64,000 bases of DNA from Rhodeus uyekii (GCA_037043235.1 JAWRVZ010000028.1:857001-921000); one strand, 5' to 3'. Positions 24,590 to 37,148 are shown, numbered from the stretch's first letter. Notes: a model not told the origin generated them from the letters alone. Program-made: numbers and translations.

Positions 24590-25138
24590 TGTGGCGAGCA
24601 TGGCGTGGTCGAGGGACCGTGAGAGCGTCACGAGAGCCGGTGGCGTGATTGATAATGAGCGTCACCTGCGAGCCACCGGTCTCTCGTCTCACGGAGGCAT
24701 AAAAGGAGGAGCGACGACAGTGAAGGATGAGAGAGGACCAGGCCTGGGGTCTCATTTATAAAGCGTGCGTACGCACAAAACGGGACTGGAAACGTACGTA
24801 CATAACGCCAGTTTCCACGCAAAGGTTGTGATCTATAAAAAACAACTTGATGGGAGAATGTGTGCACATTTAAGCAAACTTTGACCCGTGACATCTGTGA
24901 TTTATAAAGGGAATGTTCCTGACTGTTTTATAAATCTGAATATGTTTTGCCGTATGGCATTTTTGGCTTTTGGGCGCACGTAAACTGTGAGACCCCTGGA
25001 CTTTATGTTGTGTTTTGTGTTCGTGTATGTTCAGTCCCTCACAGACGACTGCCGCCATTATGTTTATTTTGTATTTATATTTTATTTGATTATTAAAGTT
25101 CCAGCCTCCTTCCTCCATGAACATTGAACATTGTTACA
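24590..25138 (+). mobile_element. LTR fragment interrupted by a MITE
   Basis: It begins TGTGGCGAGCA and ends ATTGTTACA (TG...CA). It has a TATA-like GGCATAAAAGG near 24700 and an ATTAAA poly(A)-type signal near 25091. The first half is CpG-rich. After removal of the inserted element (24748-24994 plus duplication) the unit is about 300 bp. No identical 5-bp flanks were found, so the ends are less secure than for the solo LTR at 10131. Confidence 0.55.
24748..24994. mobile_element. 247-bp inverted-repeat element nested in the LTR
   Basis: Ends GGTCTCA and TGAGACC, with subterminal GCGTGCGTACGCAC and its degenerate counterpart GCGCACGT. It is flanked by CCTGG at 24743-24747 and 24995-24999. It splits an otherwise continuous LTR-like sequence. 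Confidence 0.7.
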
Positions 25139-25348
25139 GTGTCCTATATGCGTTGTCTGGTATGTTCTGAGCATGTGATCTGCTCTGCGCTTTCGTGTCT
25201 CTGGACCAGAGCGAACTGTGTGCGCGTTGTGGCAGTTCGCATGACACTAATGTGAAACCAGACTTCATTCACCCCAATGGAAAGCATATTTACACTGTCT
25301 GAATCGTTCCCTATAACCTATATAGTGCAATTCACCATGTAGAATATA

Positions 25349-25985
25349 CAGTAATACAAGCGTCCTGACATACGAGTAATCCGAGATACGAGCAAGCCCC
25401 CGAGCAAATGGGTTTGCTTTGAGATATATTTGAGATATGAGTAAATATTTGAGATATGAGCACGCTTACAGACGCCGACGCTAGGTAGTCGAGCGCTCGG
25501 TGCCTCAAGTGCCTCATTTATGGGGTAATTACATATGATCTCCACTAGAGGGCCATCTTCGTTTTACAGCCGGAAGTTACCGGGGGCAACGAGTGATGAT
25601 TCACAAGTATATTCTGGGAGCAGCACGAGTTATTTGCGTTCAATAATAATAAATATGAGGTTCTGAGGCTATCCAATACACTACAAAAAAACCACTACAC
25701 TTCTGTATTGTATTTGCATTATTTACGTTATCTCGCCATCCTCGTCCTCCGCACATGCCGCTACTGTATCGTCTGTCTCGAAGGTAAGAACTAATAATTA
25801 AAACCACATTTTATTTTATATCACAGGAATCCTTATATACAATAATTTGTTTGTTTGTATGTCTCTATAGCAATTAAAACATGTTTTTTCCATTGTTATT
25901 AGCACTAATAAGGGAGTTTTTTAAAGGGTCGGAAAAGATTAATTTTTTTCTGTTATTTCTTATGGGATTTTTTTTTTGAGATATC
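25349..25985. mobile_element. pogo/Tigger-like element, right end uncertain
   Basis: It starts TA/CAGTAATACAAGCG, followed by repeated GAGATAYGAG units, as in Tigger-type terminal regions. A degenerate far end (TTATGGGATTTT then GAGATATCAAG) lies near 25960-25990. No transposase is readable. Confidence 0.45.
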
Positions 25986-28900
25986 AAGTATCTATTTGGA
26001 GGCGGGACTCAGCAGATTCTACAGAGAATTTGATTGGACAGAATATCTGATGAGATAGTAAAGTGCAGAGTGATGTCAAAATCCTTAATTCATATTTGTG
26101 GAAGTGATAGACTGAAAGTTTTGAATGCTTCTAAATGCAAATTTTGTCATTGTTTTGAAGCACGCTAGCTCATAGATAACAGTAAGGTTACCATATTAAA
26201 ACTAAAATCCAAAATAACTTAACTTTTGATTTCATGGGGACTTTAATACATATATTGCATCTCCCCTTCTTTTGAGAGGTTCAGTAAAGCACTTTTTAAA
26301 TCAATTATCACTGCAACCAGGAAACCACAGCTAATTAAATAATGTGTGATCTTCAACTATTCTTAGATTTTAGAGTGAGGCATTAAACAGCTTTGTGTTC
26401 CACAAAAAGTGAAGCTCACAGCACCCCGTTTCTACTTTTAGCTCTCTAATCCAATTTAGCAAAAAATGAATTAAGTTGAAGGTGTCATTTGCATAACAGG
26501 ATGTCTTGCGTACACATGATCTAAATTATTTATGGCAAACCAGAATTTTACACAGTTCAGAAGCTTTCATGCTCAATGAAACAGACCGTTCAGCAAGTTA
26601 ACAAATCTGGCGGCTTGTCTCAGCCAAGAGCATTACACCTTACATTAATCACTGCCAGCAACTGATCTGGAATGTTTGGTGCCAAAATATCACAGGTGAC
26701 ATGGAAGTGCGACTCTGGTTAAATGGCAGCCACTGGGGACAGTTGCCACATTGTGTGAGCAATTTGACTATTAACTGCTGAACTCTGACTGGTATTGGCT
26801 GTGAACGTCAAGCAAATGACAGGCGTTCAGGGGAATTCTGTATATATTCTACAGTAGCAGTATCAAAAAATTGTGTGCCTGAGATGATGGAGAGCACAAA
26901 GAAACTGAAAAAGGTCAGGCTTGTCATATAGCACTGCGTTTGCAGGGGTGTCGCCAGTGAATGTAGCCAAACTCCAGCTGTGTGGGAGTTTTGTGAAAAA
27001 TATGCTGTTTAATTAGCTCGGTATGCGTGTTAAAATAGATCAATCTTGCAGTAAATGGTTAAACGTCTTTGGGCTCAACTCCTTAGGGGCTTCTGCCTTA
27101 AAATTAGCTGCTGATGAGGTATCAACAGAGTCTTTCACACTTTGATTTTTTTTTTCTGATATTAGTCACTTTCAAGTCACCACATAAATTAACAGATGGT
27201 CTAAAGTGTTGAAATAGAGCACTTTTTAAACCCTCAAAGGTTGTTTATACATGAAGAGAGTTGTTTTTGCCCCCATAGAACTACAATGACTTAATGAAAT
27301 GTAGCAATCAAACTGTCTCCATACTTGACGCAACTTTGCACAAATTTGGATGTAGAGTGTAGGGTGAATGTCACTTTATGAGTGGCCCCTTGGGATACAA
27401 AAACTGCCGTAATGGCCCCAGAACATCTCTCAAAAGGCTAATTTGTCACTTGTCAAATGCAGATTTGGTGAGAAGTAATTTCTTTCAGATTTGCCTCTTC
27501 CCAGCGGTCTTACTCTGTCAGTTCACATAGTGTCAGAAGAGAATGTGCTGACGACCAATTAGATGTTTAAAACTCTCAAACCACCCAGCCTCCCATTTGG
27601 ATCCATTGAGTTAAAATGACATCTTTGCGTGATTGCACACAACTCAATCAAATTTCTTTGCCCAGTAGCTAGACGCTAACTAGGTGTTTCATATTAGGAA
27701 TCTGCAACTAAAATGGTCGCTAACTTCTTTAGAGAGACACGGGAGACTGCATGAAATATAATTTTTGCATTTTTCATTTAAAAAAATAATACAGTCAGAA
27801 CAGTTGGGCAGTCACTCCTTCAGCAGCTGTATTAGAAACTGCCTTCAAATTGATTGCAAGGTAACATAAGTGAAAGAAATGTTTAAAAAAATGTTTTAAA
27901 TGAAAGTATTAAAAAGGTTTATATTGGGAGCTGTGAGTGGAATCATTCAGAGACATTAGCAAGTTCCCCCACTGACCCGCAAATCGTTTTTTGATGTCTG
28001 ATTCAAAATGATCTGGAACCAATTGGAATTAAAGATACAAATTCATATTACTAGTTTTGCTGCAATCAATTATTAACAGTATTCTTAGTAAAATATTAAT
28101 ATACTTCACAAAAAACTTTTTTTTATTGGTGGCCGTTTCACATAGCAGTAAAAAAAAATAATAAATACACAACTACAAACTTTGTATCAGGGATTGTTTG
28201 GTTAGCATAGTCCATTTAGCCCCTGCTGTTCGATGCCGTAACTACATCACTGTTTAATTAAATTTCATTTGCCAAATTACAACCTGATCATACTTCAATT
28301 AAAGAGCAATTAATAATGAGAGCTTATGACCTCCTGCCTGGATCTTTGGTTTAGCACGTTTGGCACTTCAAAAGGGAATTTCTGTGGGCTCTGATCCCAG
28401 AGGCAAACACTGAATATTTGCATGCATGATATTTCCATTTTGTCTTGCACTCTGGCTGAGATTATGCGAATATAAAAAGAATTTAGCCCCCAGCTTTTTG
28501 ACAAGCTTGGGTAATAATAGTCTGATTTCTCAGGTTTATTGACACTGTTGAGATTAGTCACAATGTTTGAGAACAGAGAAAAGTGGGGGGAAAAAGTGAA
28601 AATTTGTCTTGTGGCTAAAATATTGAGCTTGGTGAATGATGTCACTGGTTTTTTTAATGAGGCCTTGAATGGTGTAGGGGTTAGGGATGACCTCTGTGAT
28701 TAATGCGGCTTGCCTTTATAGTTAGTCCAGGCCACAGCATGGAAGCGCATTACTTCCTGCTGTAGCAGCACGTCCTAGTTGGATGAAAAAATGCTAGAAA
28801 AACCTTGGAATGTAATTTCAAGGACGCAAGCTCGCATGCTGGGATTCTCTAGGATACCAGCCAGATCGTGCAGAATGTTAGCCATGGCAAATGTGGCCAG

Positions 28901-31326
28901 AGTCTCTTCCATCTTATATCTGATCATGTGAGAAGAAGCAGGTGCTGTAATACCCTACAAAACATGCAACATCACACCACCCATTATGTTAGAAAAGACT
29001 GGTGCCATGTTTTGAAGTGGTTATCAAGGTCTTAGGAAGGATTCATTTGCCATTTTCATTTTCCCTGGAAAACCACTACATATCGAATTAATACTAATAC
29101 TATAGAGTAATCAGTAATCACAAGAGAAAAAATAATGCCTTGATATTATATTATTCATGTCATTATTACATTATTTTAGCTAACAAATTAATGAAAGGGG
29201 TGCTCATTTTTGACCAAACAACAAATTAATTATATTTGGTAGCTAAGCAAGTGGAATCAGCCCGTTTTCTGATTTTATGTTGTGAAAAAGTGTCGAAATT
29301 TGTGGGATTTCTTGGGGAATATTTTTAAAAGGTTACTACCAAATTTTCTGTGGTCAATTTTTTATCATTATTATTATAACACAATAAAATGCATTGCTTA
29401 TGAATTGACTTTTCAGTATAAAATGAATGAATAAAATAAAACTTTCATTACATAATAAGCAGAGTTAAATAATGTGACTTCAATTCTTATTAATTTTATA
29501 AATGTATACAAAAAAATATGAACAGAATATATTTGTGTAAATAGTTTGTATAACTGATCTTATGTAAATTGCTGCATTCAGTTCAATGCAACACTGCGTT
29601 TATGAGCAATTTAGACAAAAAAAATATAATTCTGCTCATGTTTGATGGCCGTGTTTGTAATGTGACTTTATTAAAAGCATTATTTTTGTGACACCTTGAA
29701 CTGGTTGCTCCAATGAATCCCCTTAGTTAATGGGACAAATATGAGATGTAACGTTTCAGTGGGAAGTCACGATCTGTGCACTGCCTGACACAGTTTTTCC
29801 CTCCATGTGATTCCATCTAATTGGATGTCCCAGACCAAGTGGGTCTGTTTCATTTATATAACACTGGACTAAAAATACAAGAAAACATCCAACTGAGCAT
29901 CTTTCTTTATATGGTCACTTGGATTAAGCCAGACGGGCATGAAATCATTGCCCTTTTGTTTGCTTCCCTTCTCTGGCCATCTTTGTGACAGGTCAACAGC
30001 AATCTCCGTGAGAAGTGAAGAGTCAACACAACAACACTTTACCTTCCATTTAGGAAATGTCGGTCCTTCCCGTTTCACGCTTCATGGATCCCCAAAGGAG
30101 CAACCAGTCGGAAAGCGTTACAGGAAGAGCCTGATCACTCCCACCACTGACATAATGACAGCGTGACCTTCAGGTATATGCGCATCCTCAAAATTGATCA
30201 TGTCCTGCTGCAGAAATATTACTTAACTTTAAGGCCATGATACATCCAGTAAAATAACACGTAAAGCATTAGGGAAATGTAACAGTGATTCATAGTCGCA
30301 TATTGATAACTCAAAGACTGCAATTACGAATAAACTCACTAAACAAAACACATGAACATACGTGCTCTGATTACAAAACAAGCACTCAATAACCCTTCAT
30401 GATATCCAACTTCTTTGCATGAGTCACCAAACAACCAGCAGTGATGGAAAGTACTCGAACAACAGAACATGGGACTTCACACAAGGACCTAAACAAAAAC
30501 TGTTTGCGACTGTTAATATATCACTCACCACTCATTAAAATTCTCGCCATCGCTCCACCTGCAGGCAAACGAGAGAGCGTCGTTCCAATTGTCATTTCCA
30601 AAGCTGTCAGAACAGAAGCTTCACTTTCACAGGAAGCCTTCAATACCGGGTGTAATTAGTGATGCCCAAAATAAAACGGTGCCATTTGGTGATCTGTTGA
30701 CATTGTTAAATACAGAATCACAGCTTTGGGTGCTGTAACAAGATTCTTCACATACCTGTAAGCTATCTATAGTAAACAATTAGACGGCTGCTGCGTGGCT
30801 TCGGGGTTCTCATCAAACAAATGGTGTGATGCTTTGTTTGTTGATCATATGAAAATGCTTTATGCAAAAACGGCAGACGTCGGACGTAATTAAGCTTTAT
30901 TTTCACGCAGAGCATGTGTGAACAAGCCCTTATAGTCGGGAAATTGCTCTTGCTGTGGCATGAATTTTATTTCAAAGGCTCTATATCAGGCAAGTTAATG
31001 AATTTATTGCAACTAGCTGCGATCTGTAACTACATCAATTGTCCTGAGCAGGTTTCCTGCAGAGCTCTTCAAACTGAGAAAGCCCTTGTGGCTTAAGCTT
31101 TTTCACTCTAAATATATATTGCCTGAATTGCTATACATAGGTCTGACAAAACAATGGGAATCAAGGCACTCTATAGTTGACATGCATGTCAGCATGGATT
31201 CACATCATAATGCTCTGACGTCAACTTCCTCCTGATTTTGTCTGCAATAGTTTGCCACATAACTAAACTTTTAAAAAAGAGATAGAGAAAAAAAGAAGGA
31301 ATTAAAGGAATACATAATGTATAATA
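25986..31326. other. intergenic, gene-free, candidate regulatory blocks
   Basis: No supported exon in 5.3 kb and almost no recognisable repeat. Blocks 26380-26860 and 28200-28930 are less AT-rich. They contain motifs such as ATTTGCATAACA (near 26488) and TCAATTAAAGAGCAATTA (near 28295). The segment 29050-29680 is very AT-rich. Short open frames at 29869-30659 have no family resemblance. Confidence 0.35.
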
Positions 31327-31377
31327 CATGGCTGGCTGTGCATTAAATGATTATGGTATAATGCACAGCTAGCCATG
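31327..31377. repeat. 19-bp-arm hairpin, 13-nt loop
   Basis: CATGGCTGGCTGTGCATTA at 31327-31345 pairs with 31359-31377 with one mismatch (or a G-U pair in RNA on one strand). It could be the core of a small foldback element or a transcribed hairpin. Confidence 0.75.
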
Positions 31378-32099
31378 GATTAACCTGATTATACCATGGT
31401 CATATGACAAATTAAAGTGGCTATTGATTCCAACGCAATATTTGACTGAACGGGTAAAAATCACGGTTAGTTTCGTCAGTTACAAAATGACAAAGATAAA
31501 GTAGGGCAATAAAATATATTTTAATTAATTACAAAGAGAGAGAGAGAAAAGAGAAGAGATAAGCATGAATTACCTCGGTCTGCAGCATCTTTCTACTAAT
31601 AATAAAGCAATGTGTTTGAAAACGTAAAAACAGCAATATTATCCCCTTGTTACTGAAAAATATAATGTAACGATTCAGTGGCATATGTATTACTAAAAAT
31701 CATTAATAACTGTATTAATAACAAATGTATGCTCCTCAGTATTGTATTTGCTAGATTAGCCTATTTATGAATCTTCTTCACTGTTAATAAAATACAACCA
31801 TTCATTGTTAGCTCAAATACGCTCAGATCCGATAAATAGTAACAGATACAAAGATAGGTTTTACTATGGCAATAGTAAATATAGAAATTATTTTTATTGT
31901 TAGTTAATGTTAATTAACGTGATTACTGTTTTTAATAAGCGACTGTAGTGTTTACTTTACACATTTTTGTTTGTACAAACTGTATAATCAGTCAAAATTA
32001 GATTACATGTAATTAGCAGAGCGTACCACAGATAATATCATTAGAGATTATTAAATAGTAAGATTAGACATTAAAAGAACAATTCAGCCCGAAAAAAAG

Positions 32100-32960
32100 T
32101 TTATAGTTCGAAAAGTGAGTGACATTTTGATTCAGGAGTTTTTTAAATTCTCCGCATCGGTGTGACTCGTGAAACTGCTGAGTGAGTCAGTGTGCGTGCG
32201 AGTGAACCGTTCGAATGAGTCAACCTGAACCACAGACCCTTTCAAACCCGTTTGACCGATTCAATCAGTGGTGATTTATTCGCAACTCGCTTGTTTTGAA
32301 TATAAACAGTTAGATTCAACACAAATTACATGTTTATTAAGGTACTATCAGTGAAAACAACTTTAATATTTCGCTGGGGCTCGTGTCTGGTGCCCCAGTA
32401 AAAAAAAAAAAAAAAAAAAGCCAAAAGGTCTAGCGACTCCCCTGCTCGTTAAGTGTCATTTGTTCGCGAATTGGAGGGCAAAAGCTTGTTTGTTTTCCCG
32501 TGCTGTTAGCGAAGAGGAGAGCCGACGCAGGAAACACCGCGAGCTGCCTCGGGCCAATATTATGTAAATGAAAGTTACATGCCATGAACGCACCCCACGA
32601 TTGACACTAGGCGAAACCTACTTATTTTCAATCCGCAACCCACCACCAGAGGTGAGTGTGATATTTCTTTAAAAAAATAAATAGAATTTGAAAAAGAACT
32701 TTAAAAGAAGTTGAATTTGACAAACTTACATTTTAGACACAGTAAGTATCGACAGTTGCTTCGTCTCTTTTTTGCAGCGTCGAGTAATATACAGTACTGT
32801 ACTTCCGACGAGCAATCAACAACGGTCCAGAATGAATCGATGCTTTGAATGAATCTGTCCTTTGAACGAATCGGTACTTTGAACGAATTGGTTTCATGAC
32901 TCACTACTCTGCCACCTACTGGCAGACCGATGTAACTTTTATAAAAAGAATCGCTTTTAA
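32100..32960. repeat. repeat-derived block with GAAYGAATC units and an A(19) run
   Basis: It contains degenerate direct units of the form CTTTGAAYGAATCNGT around 32840-32890, a homopolymer A run at 32401-32419 and a CpG-rich section at 32460-32600. It looks like decayed mobile DNA. The family is not recognised. Confidence 0.4.
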
Positions 32961-33124
32961 AGAAAAAAAAAGCACGGCTGTTTCCCAAGTAGCTGTAAGC
33001 CTAAGTAGATCAAGTGGAACAATTGCAATCAATTTACCTCAATATGCTTTTGTGAAAAGCAGCCCAGATCGACCTTGCAAGGTCTATCTATTCCAAATAA
33101 TATGTGAGATTAGAAAGAGTTAAA

Positions 33125-35185
33125 AAGAGTAAACCAAAAGTTCCTAGATGGCCTACTATTTTCAAAGTGTGGATCTGTGCACACTATAAAGGCTAATGTT
33201 ACCCACAAACCATTGCGCTTTGGAGGAGGATTCGGTTTAGAACTACAAACACAGTAAAAAAAAGTGCTTTAAAACTACAAAACATGGCGAATATACGCGA
33301 TTGACGGTAAGAGTGTTAGATAAACGTTTAAGTGACTTAAACGTTATTATTATTTCATCTACAAATAACAATGTGTACTTGATACGTTTGGCCATTAACT
33401 TTTAAACGCATGATTATGCATTAATATCAGTACGAAAGACACGTCACTGCAGATCCACGTGCTACTGCGTTTCTCTCCGATACGGTAGGAAATTATATTA
33501 AATGAAATATGAAGGATTTTAACCGTGACAAAATGCTAGTTTACGGTGACAGGAAGCGACAGAGAGCAAAGACGCAAATTAAACTTTTATTTTAATTAAC
33601 TAAAAAAAACAGTTTGTCTAATAGCCAATCAATTTCGAGCATAGTAACTAATTGATAAATAAAAAAACAGCTACATACAGTACTTGTATAATGTTTATGC
33701 TAATGAGTTATAACATGGATCAAATAGATTTGTTTTCACATGCAGATCAAATTGATATATATATATGTATGTGTGTGTGTGTATTTATATTTTAGTGAGT
33801 CATTCTTTTACAACTTGTATTTAGTACGAAATATTCCTAAGATGTGTTTTGCATGAACCTATTCACTTAGAAAGGATGCTACAGTGGATGCTAATTAACA
33901 TTTAAATTGATTAGGAAGTAAACGAGCATGCATTTTCCTTGCAGTGTATTATTTTGCATGTCTAAATGAAAAATTAATTAGTTTAGATTTAGTTCTAAAT
34001 GTTTGAGGCCAGAATGAAATTAAAAGAAGTTACTTAAGAAGATTACGTCAAACAATACTCGGGGGAATCTCAGTATTCAAGAGAGATAAAAGAATATCCT
34101 TAACCTTGAATCGGCACACTTATATCACATTGCAATTGCCTTGAAAAGGGAGTGTTTTTTTCCCCTAGACCCTCTCAGTTTCTTGAAGGGGAGAGTCTCT
34201 TCTCTTTGTAAATGATCTTCCTGTTTATACTCCATTTGATTATGACACAGACCGATAACCTTTTTGAGCTGGAGCACAGCTGCTTCACAAGCCGTGAGAG
34301 TTGAATTTATTAACTACGGCCCCACCGATGGAAGTGTTATTCACAGTACTGTTGCCCTCTGAGTCTCTGGGGATACAGCAGTCAAAAGTACATATCCCCA
34401 GGAAAATGAGACTCGGTCTTCATGCTTATGAGGAGAGGAAATGCATAAGAGGATATCAAATCTGAGAGGTGGGGGGGTGCTTTCTTCAAAGCACTTCTGT
34501 TCTGTCCTGTAACTGAAATAACGACCTGTGCTAAATGAGAAGCCTGAATGAAAGCAACACTGGCACTCAGTGGAGAGATGCACATAGGACATGGTCACGG
34601 AAACGGCTGTCAAAGGAAAGTTTATGTGCTGATATGGAGCTGTTATTCTCTAGATCCTGTTAATCATGAAACATTATCATCCAATATTAAAAAAACGAAT
34701 TGATCGGTTTTGTTAACATTATTAGCCTGGGGGGGTTGAGAGCATAGAATAAATGGACGGAAGCTTAATGGGAAAATTTTAACTCATACTGCATGTTTAA
34801 TTTTCAACCCTTATTTTATTCAGTAGCATCTTGTAACTATTTTAAATATAAACTTTGTTCCATGTTCAAACACGCTAAGTAAAATTGAAACAATGGTGCC
34901 ACCCAGTGGGTAACAACTGAACACTTTTCAAAATGTTTTCTCAAATCCCAGTGGGTAAAACCCCCATAATATAGACCATACAGCTGGGTTTTATTGGATT
35001 ACTGTTCAATTCAATACACTACCTGGTGTTTGGATTTAGATAAATACTTAAGAGTCTGTGATTGGATCATTATTGCAGTGATTATTATTGTTTCTAACAT
35101 GTTATAGGTTTGGCAACAGTTCTTCTAACCCTAATTGATGTAGTGTGTAGCTTTTCATTTCTTAAACAATCATGTATGAAGATAC
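33125..35185. other. intergenic, no gene seen
   Basis: AT-rich DNA with a short (TA)n/(TG)n run at 33756-33785. The short minus-strand frames at 34341-34613 are not supported by any motif. Confidence 0.45.
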
Positions 35186-35606
35186 ATTATTGCCATACTC
35201 CAGGATAACAATGTCAAGATCCATCAGGCTTAAATTGTGAAAGAAAGGTTGGGAGGGAGCATGAAGAATCATTTTCACACTTGTATTGGCACCTCTGAGT
35301 CCAATTGACTGAAAGTCTTTGGGATGTGCTGGAGGAGACTTTACAGAGGGATTGACTCTTGCATCATCAATACAAGATCTTGAGCAAAAATGCACACACC
35401 TTTTGATGAAAATAACTGTAGTGATGTTATTATCTTGTATTGACATTCCAAGAATCCAGCACTCTGTAAAGTCTCTACCAGCACATGCCAAAGATGTTTA
35501 GTGACTTTGATGAAAATGATTCTACATGGTTCCTCCCCACCATTCTTTAATAATTTGAGCCTGATGAATTCTTGACATTGTCATCCTGGAATATGGTCAT
35601 GATGTG
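35186..35606. mobile_element. foldback (long inverted-repeat) element
   Basis: The two halves are reverse complements over most of their length. The left arm has CCAGGATAACAATGTCAAGA and ATCAGGCTTAAATT. The right arm has AATTTGAGCCTGATGA and TCTTGACATTGTCATCCTGG. Nearer the centre, GGGATGTGCTGGAGGAGACT on the left mirrors the complement of TCTCTACCAGCACATGCC on the right. Because of the symmetry, the two strands encode similar short peptides (CAGxDFTE). A (TG)n run follows the right arm. The exact ends are approximate. Confidence 0.7.
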
Positions 35607-35851
35607 TGTGTGTGTGTGTGTGTAAATCTCAGTGTAATGAAACAAAACATTTAAAACATTACATTAAACTAATACCTTCTTTAGTTTAGTTCAGTTTACT
35701 TTAGTTCAATCTTTACTAGAACTTAAGTTATTTTTAATAGATGAATGTTCAGTTATTGCACATTAACTGCATTACCATAAATATACATTATTATAAATAT
35801 TATAATAAACATTTTTTCTTATCACTTATCATAATGTATAAATAATATATT

Positions 35852-35856
<5 letters not shown>

Positions 35857-35918
<62 letters not shown>
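35857..35918. repeat. (TA)n microsatellite, left part
   Basis: About 30 TA units. The run resumes at 37114 beyond the inserted transposon, so the element landed inside one (TA)n tract. Confidence 0.9.
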
Positions 35919-35921
<3 letters not shown>

Positions 35922-37110
35922 TGGAGTTCACTTATCTCGAGTCATGGTTAACTCGCCAATACTATTATGTCGACGATTTTGAAGTGGAACCGCCAAACTC
36001 CCTATTTGTCTCAGTATTTTCTTGTTGGTTATGTCGATTTCTTAATGTTGCCGAAATCTAGTATCTCGAGCATAAACGAGAGACAAATTATCCACTTCAC
36101 ATGGCTATTTCGTGACTCATGAGCGTACCTCGTTCGCTGAGTTTGCGTTGCAGGTGGAGCGCGCACTCACTTCAATGACAGTTCACTCGCGTTGATCTGA
36201 GGGATAACACACTGCAGGTATTCTGTGTGTTTTTTTCTTCTAAAAATGTCTGGAGGTGTTAAGAGAAAACTGGACAATCAATCTCAAAGATGTTGACGAT
36301 GCAGTGTTTCAGTGGTTCACAAATACACGAGCAACAAACCTTCCCTTCAATGGTCCCTTGCTGATGGAGAAGGTGGACATTCTTGCTGCAAAGAATTTGA
36401 CTTTACTTTAAAGCAAATCCGGGGTGGCTGAATCGTTTCAAAAAGAGGTACAACATTGTCTTCAAAGTGATTTGTGGAGAGAGCGCAGCGGTTAAACAGG
36501 ATCAAGTGGATTCGTAGCTTAAGACTCAAATGCGCAGTTCTGGATGAGACTCTGAACATTTCAGCCGATCGCTTCATCAAACAAATCGCGGCAACACTGT
36601 TGTGTAAAAAACACCAAAAACACGAGCATCCTCTTTCTCATTTAATCTCATTTTTCTCATTTACATCAATACATTTTCATTTTTCTTTCTTGAGGGTTGT
36701 TATCTTTGGGCTCTGACAGCTGCGCTGCTTCAACGGTCACTCTGACAGCTGCGCTGATAGGCTGTCTGACCTGTCAATCATGCAAGAAAACGTGATTGGC
36801 TGTGCTGCCATGAGGGCGGGATCTTCTCTTAAAGGGACGAGCGCAGCGCAGAGAGGAGAGAGGGAGAGACTGTACTTTGGAGAGAAAGAGAGACTGCTTT
36901 TCTTTTTGTTCTGATTCTGACTTGTATTTGTTTTCTTATTGCGTGAATTGTGGATTATCTGCATCTGAGGGTTATATGTGGGGAAATCGGTAATATAGTA
37001 TATGGATTGTATGTTAATATATGTAATATATGATGTATGGGTTATCTCGCGAAACGGTTATCTCGATGCTTTTCCCCGACCCCCGACGCCGTCGACATAA
37101 CCGAACTCCA

Positions 37111-37113
<3 letters not shown>
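35919..37113 (+). mobile_element. pogo/Tigger transposon, apparently chimeric
   Basis: A 1195-bp element with ends CAGTGGAGTTC / GAACTCCACTG, flanked by TA and inserted in a (TA)n tract. Subterminal TTATCTCGA/TTATGTCGA motifs lie at both ends. Inside are a broken transposase (36246-36520) and, at 36720-36990, a segment that in reverse complement matches the interior and one terminal repeat of family 1 at 1623-2359. Confidence 0.85.
36246..36520 (+). pseudogene. broken pogo/Tigger (CENP-B/jerky-like) transposase fragment
   Basis: The CENP-B-type helix-turn-helix region is recognisable in pieces. VDDAVFQWF appears first, then FNGPLLMEKVDILAAK, and in another frame KANPGWLNRFKKRYNI. At least two frame changes and a stop separate these pieces. 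The DDE catalytic part is absent. The start ATG at 36246 opens only a 16-codon frame. This is a relic and cannot encode a working enzyme. Confidence 0.8.

Positions 37114-37148
<35 letters not shown>

Noticed and set aside
35162..35501. Overlapping open frames of 109 and 60 residues on opposite strands
   Set aside because: They arise from the inverted-repeat symmetry of a foldback element. No family motif and no splice or promoter context.
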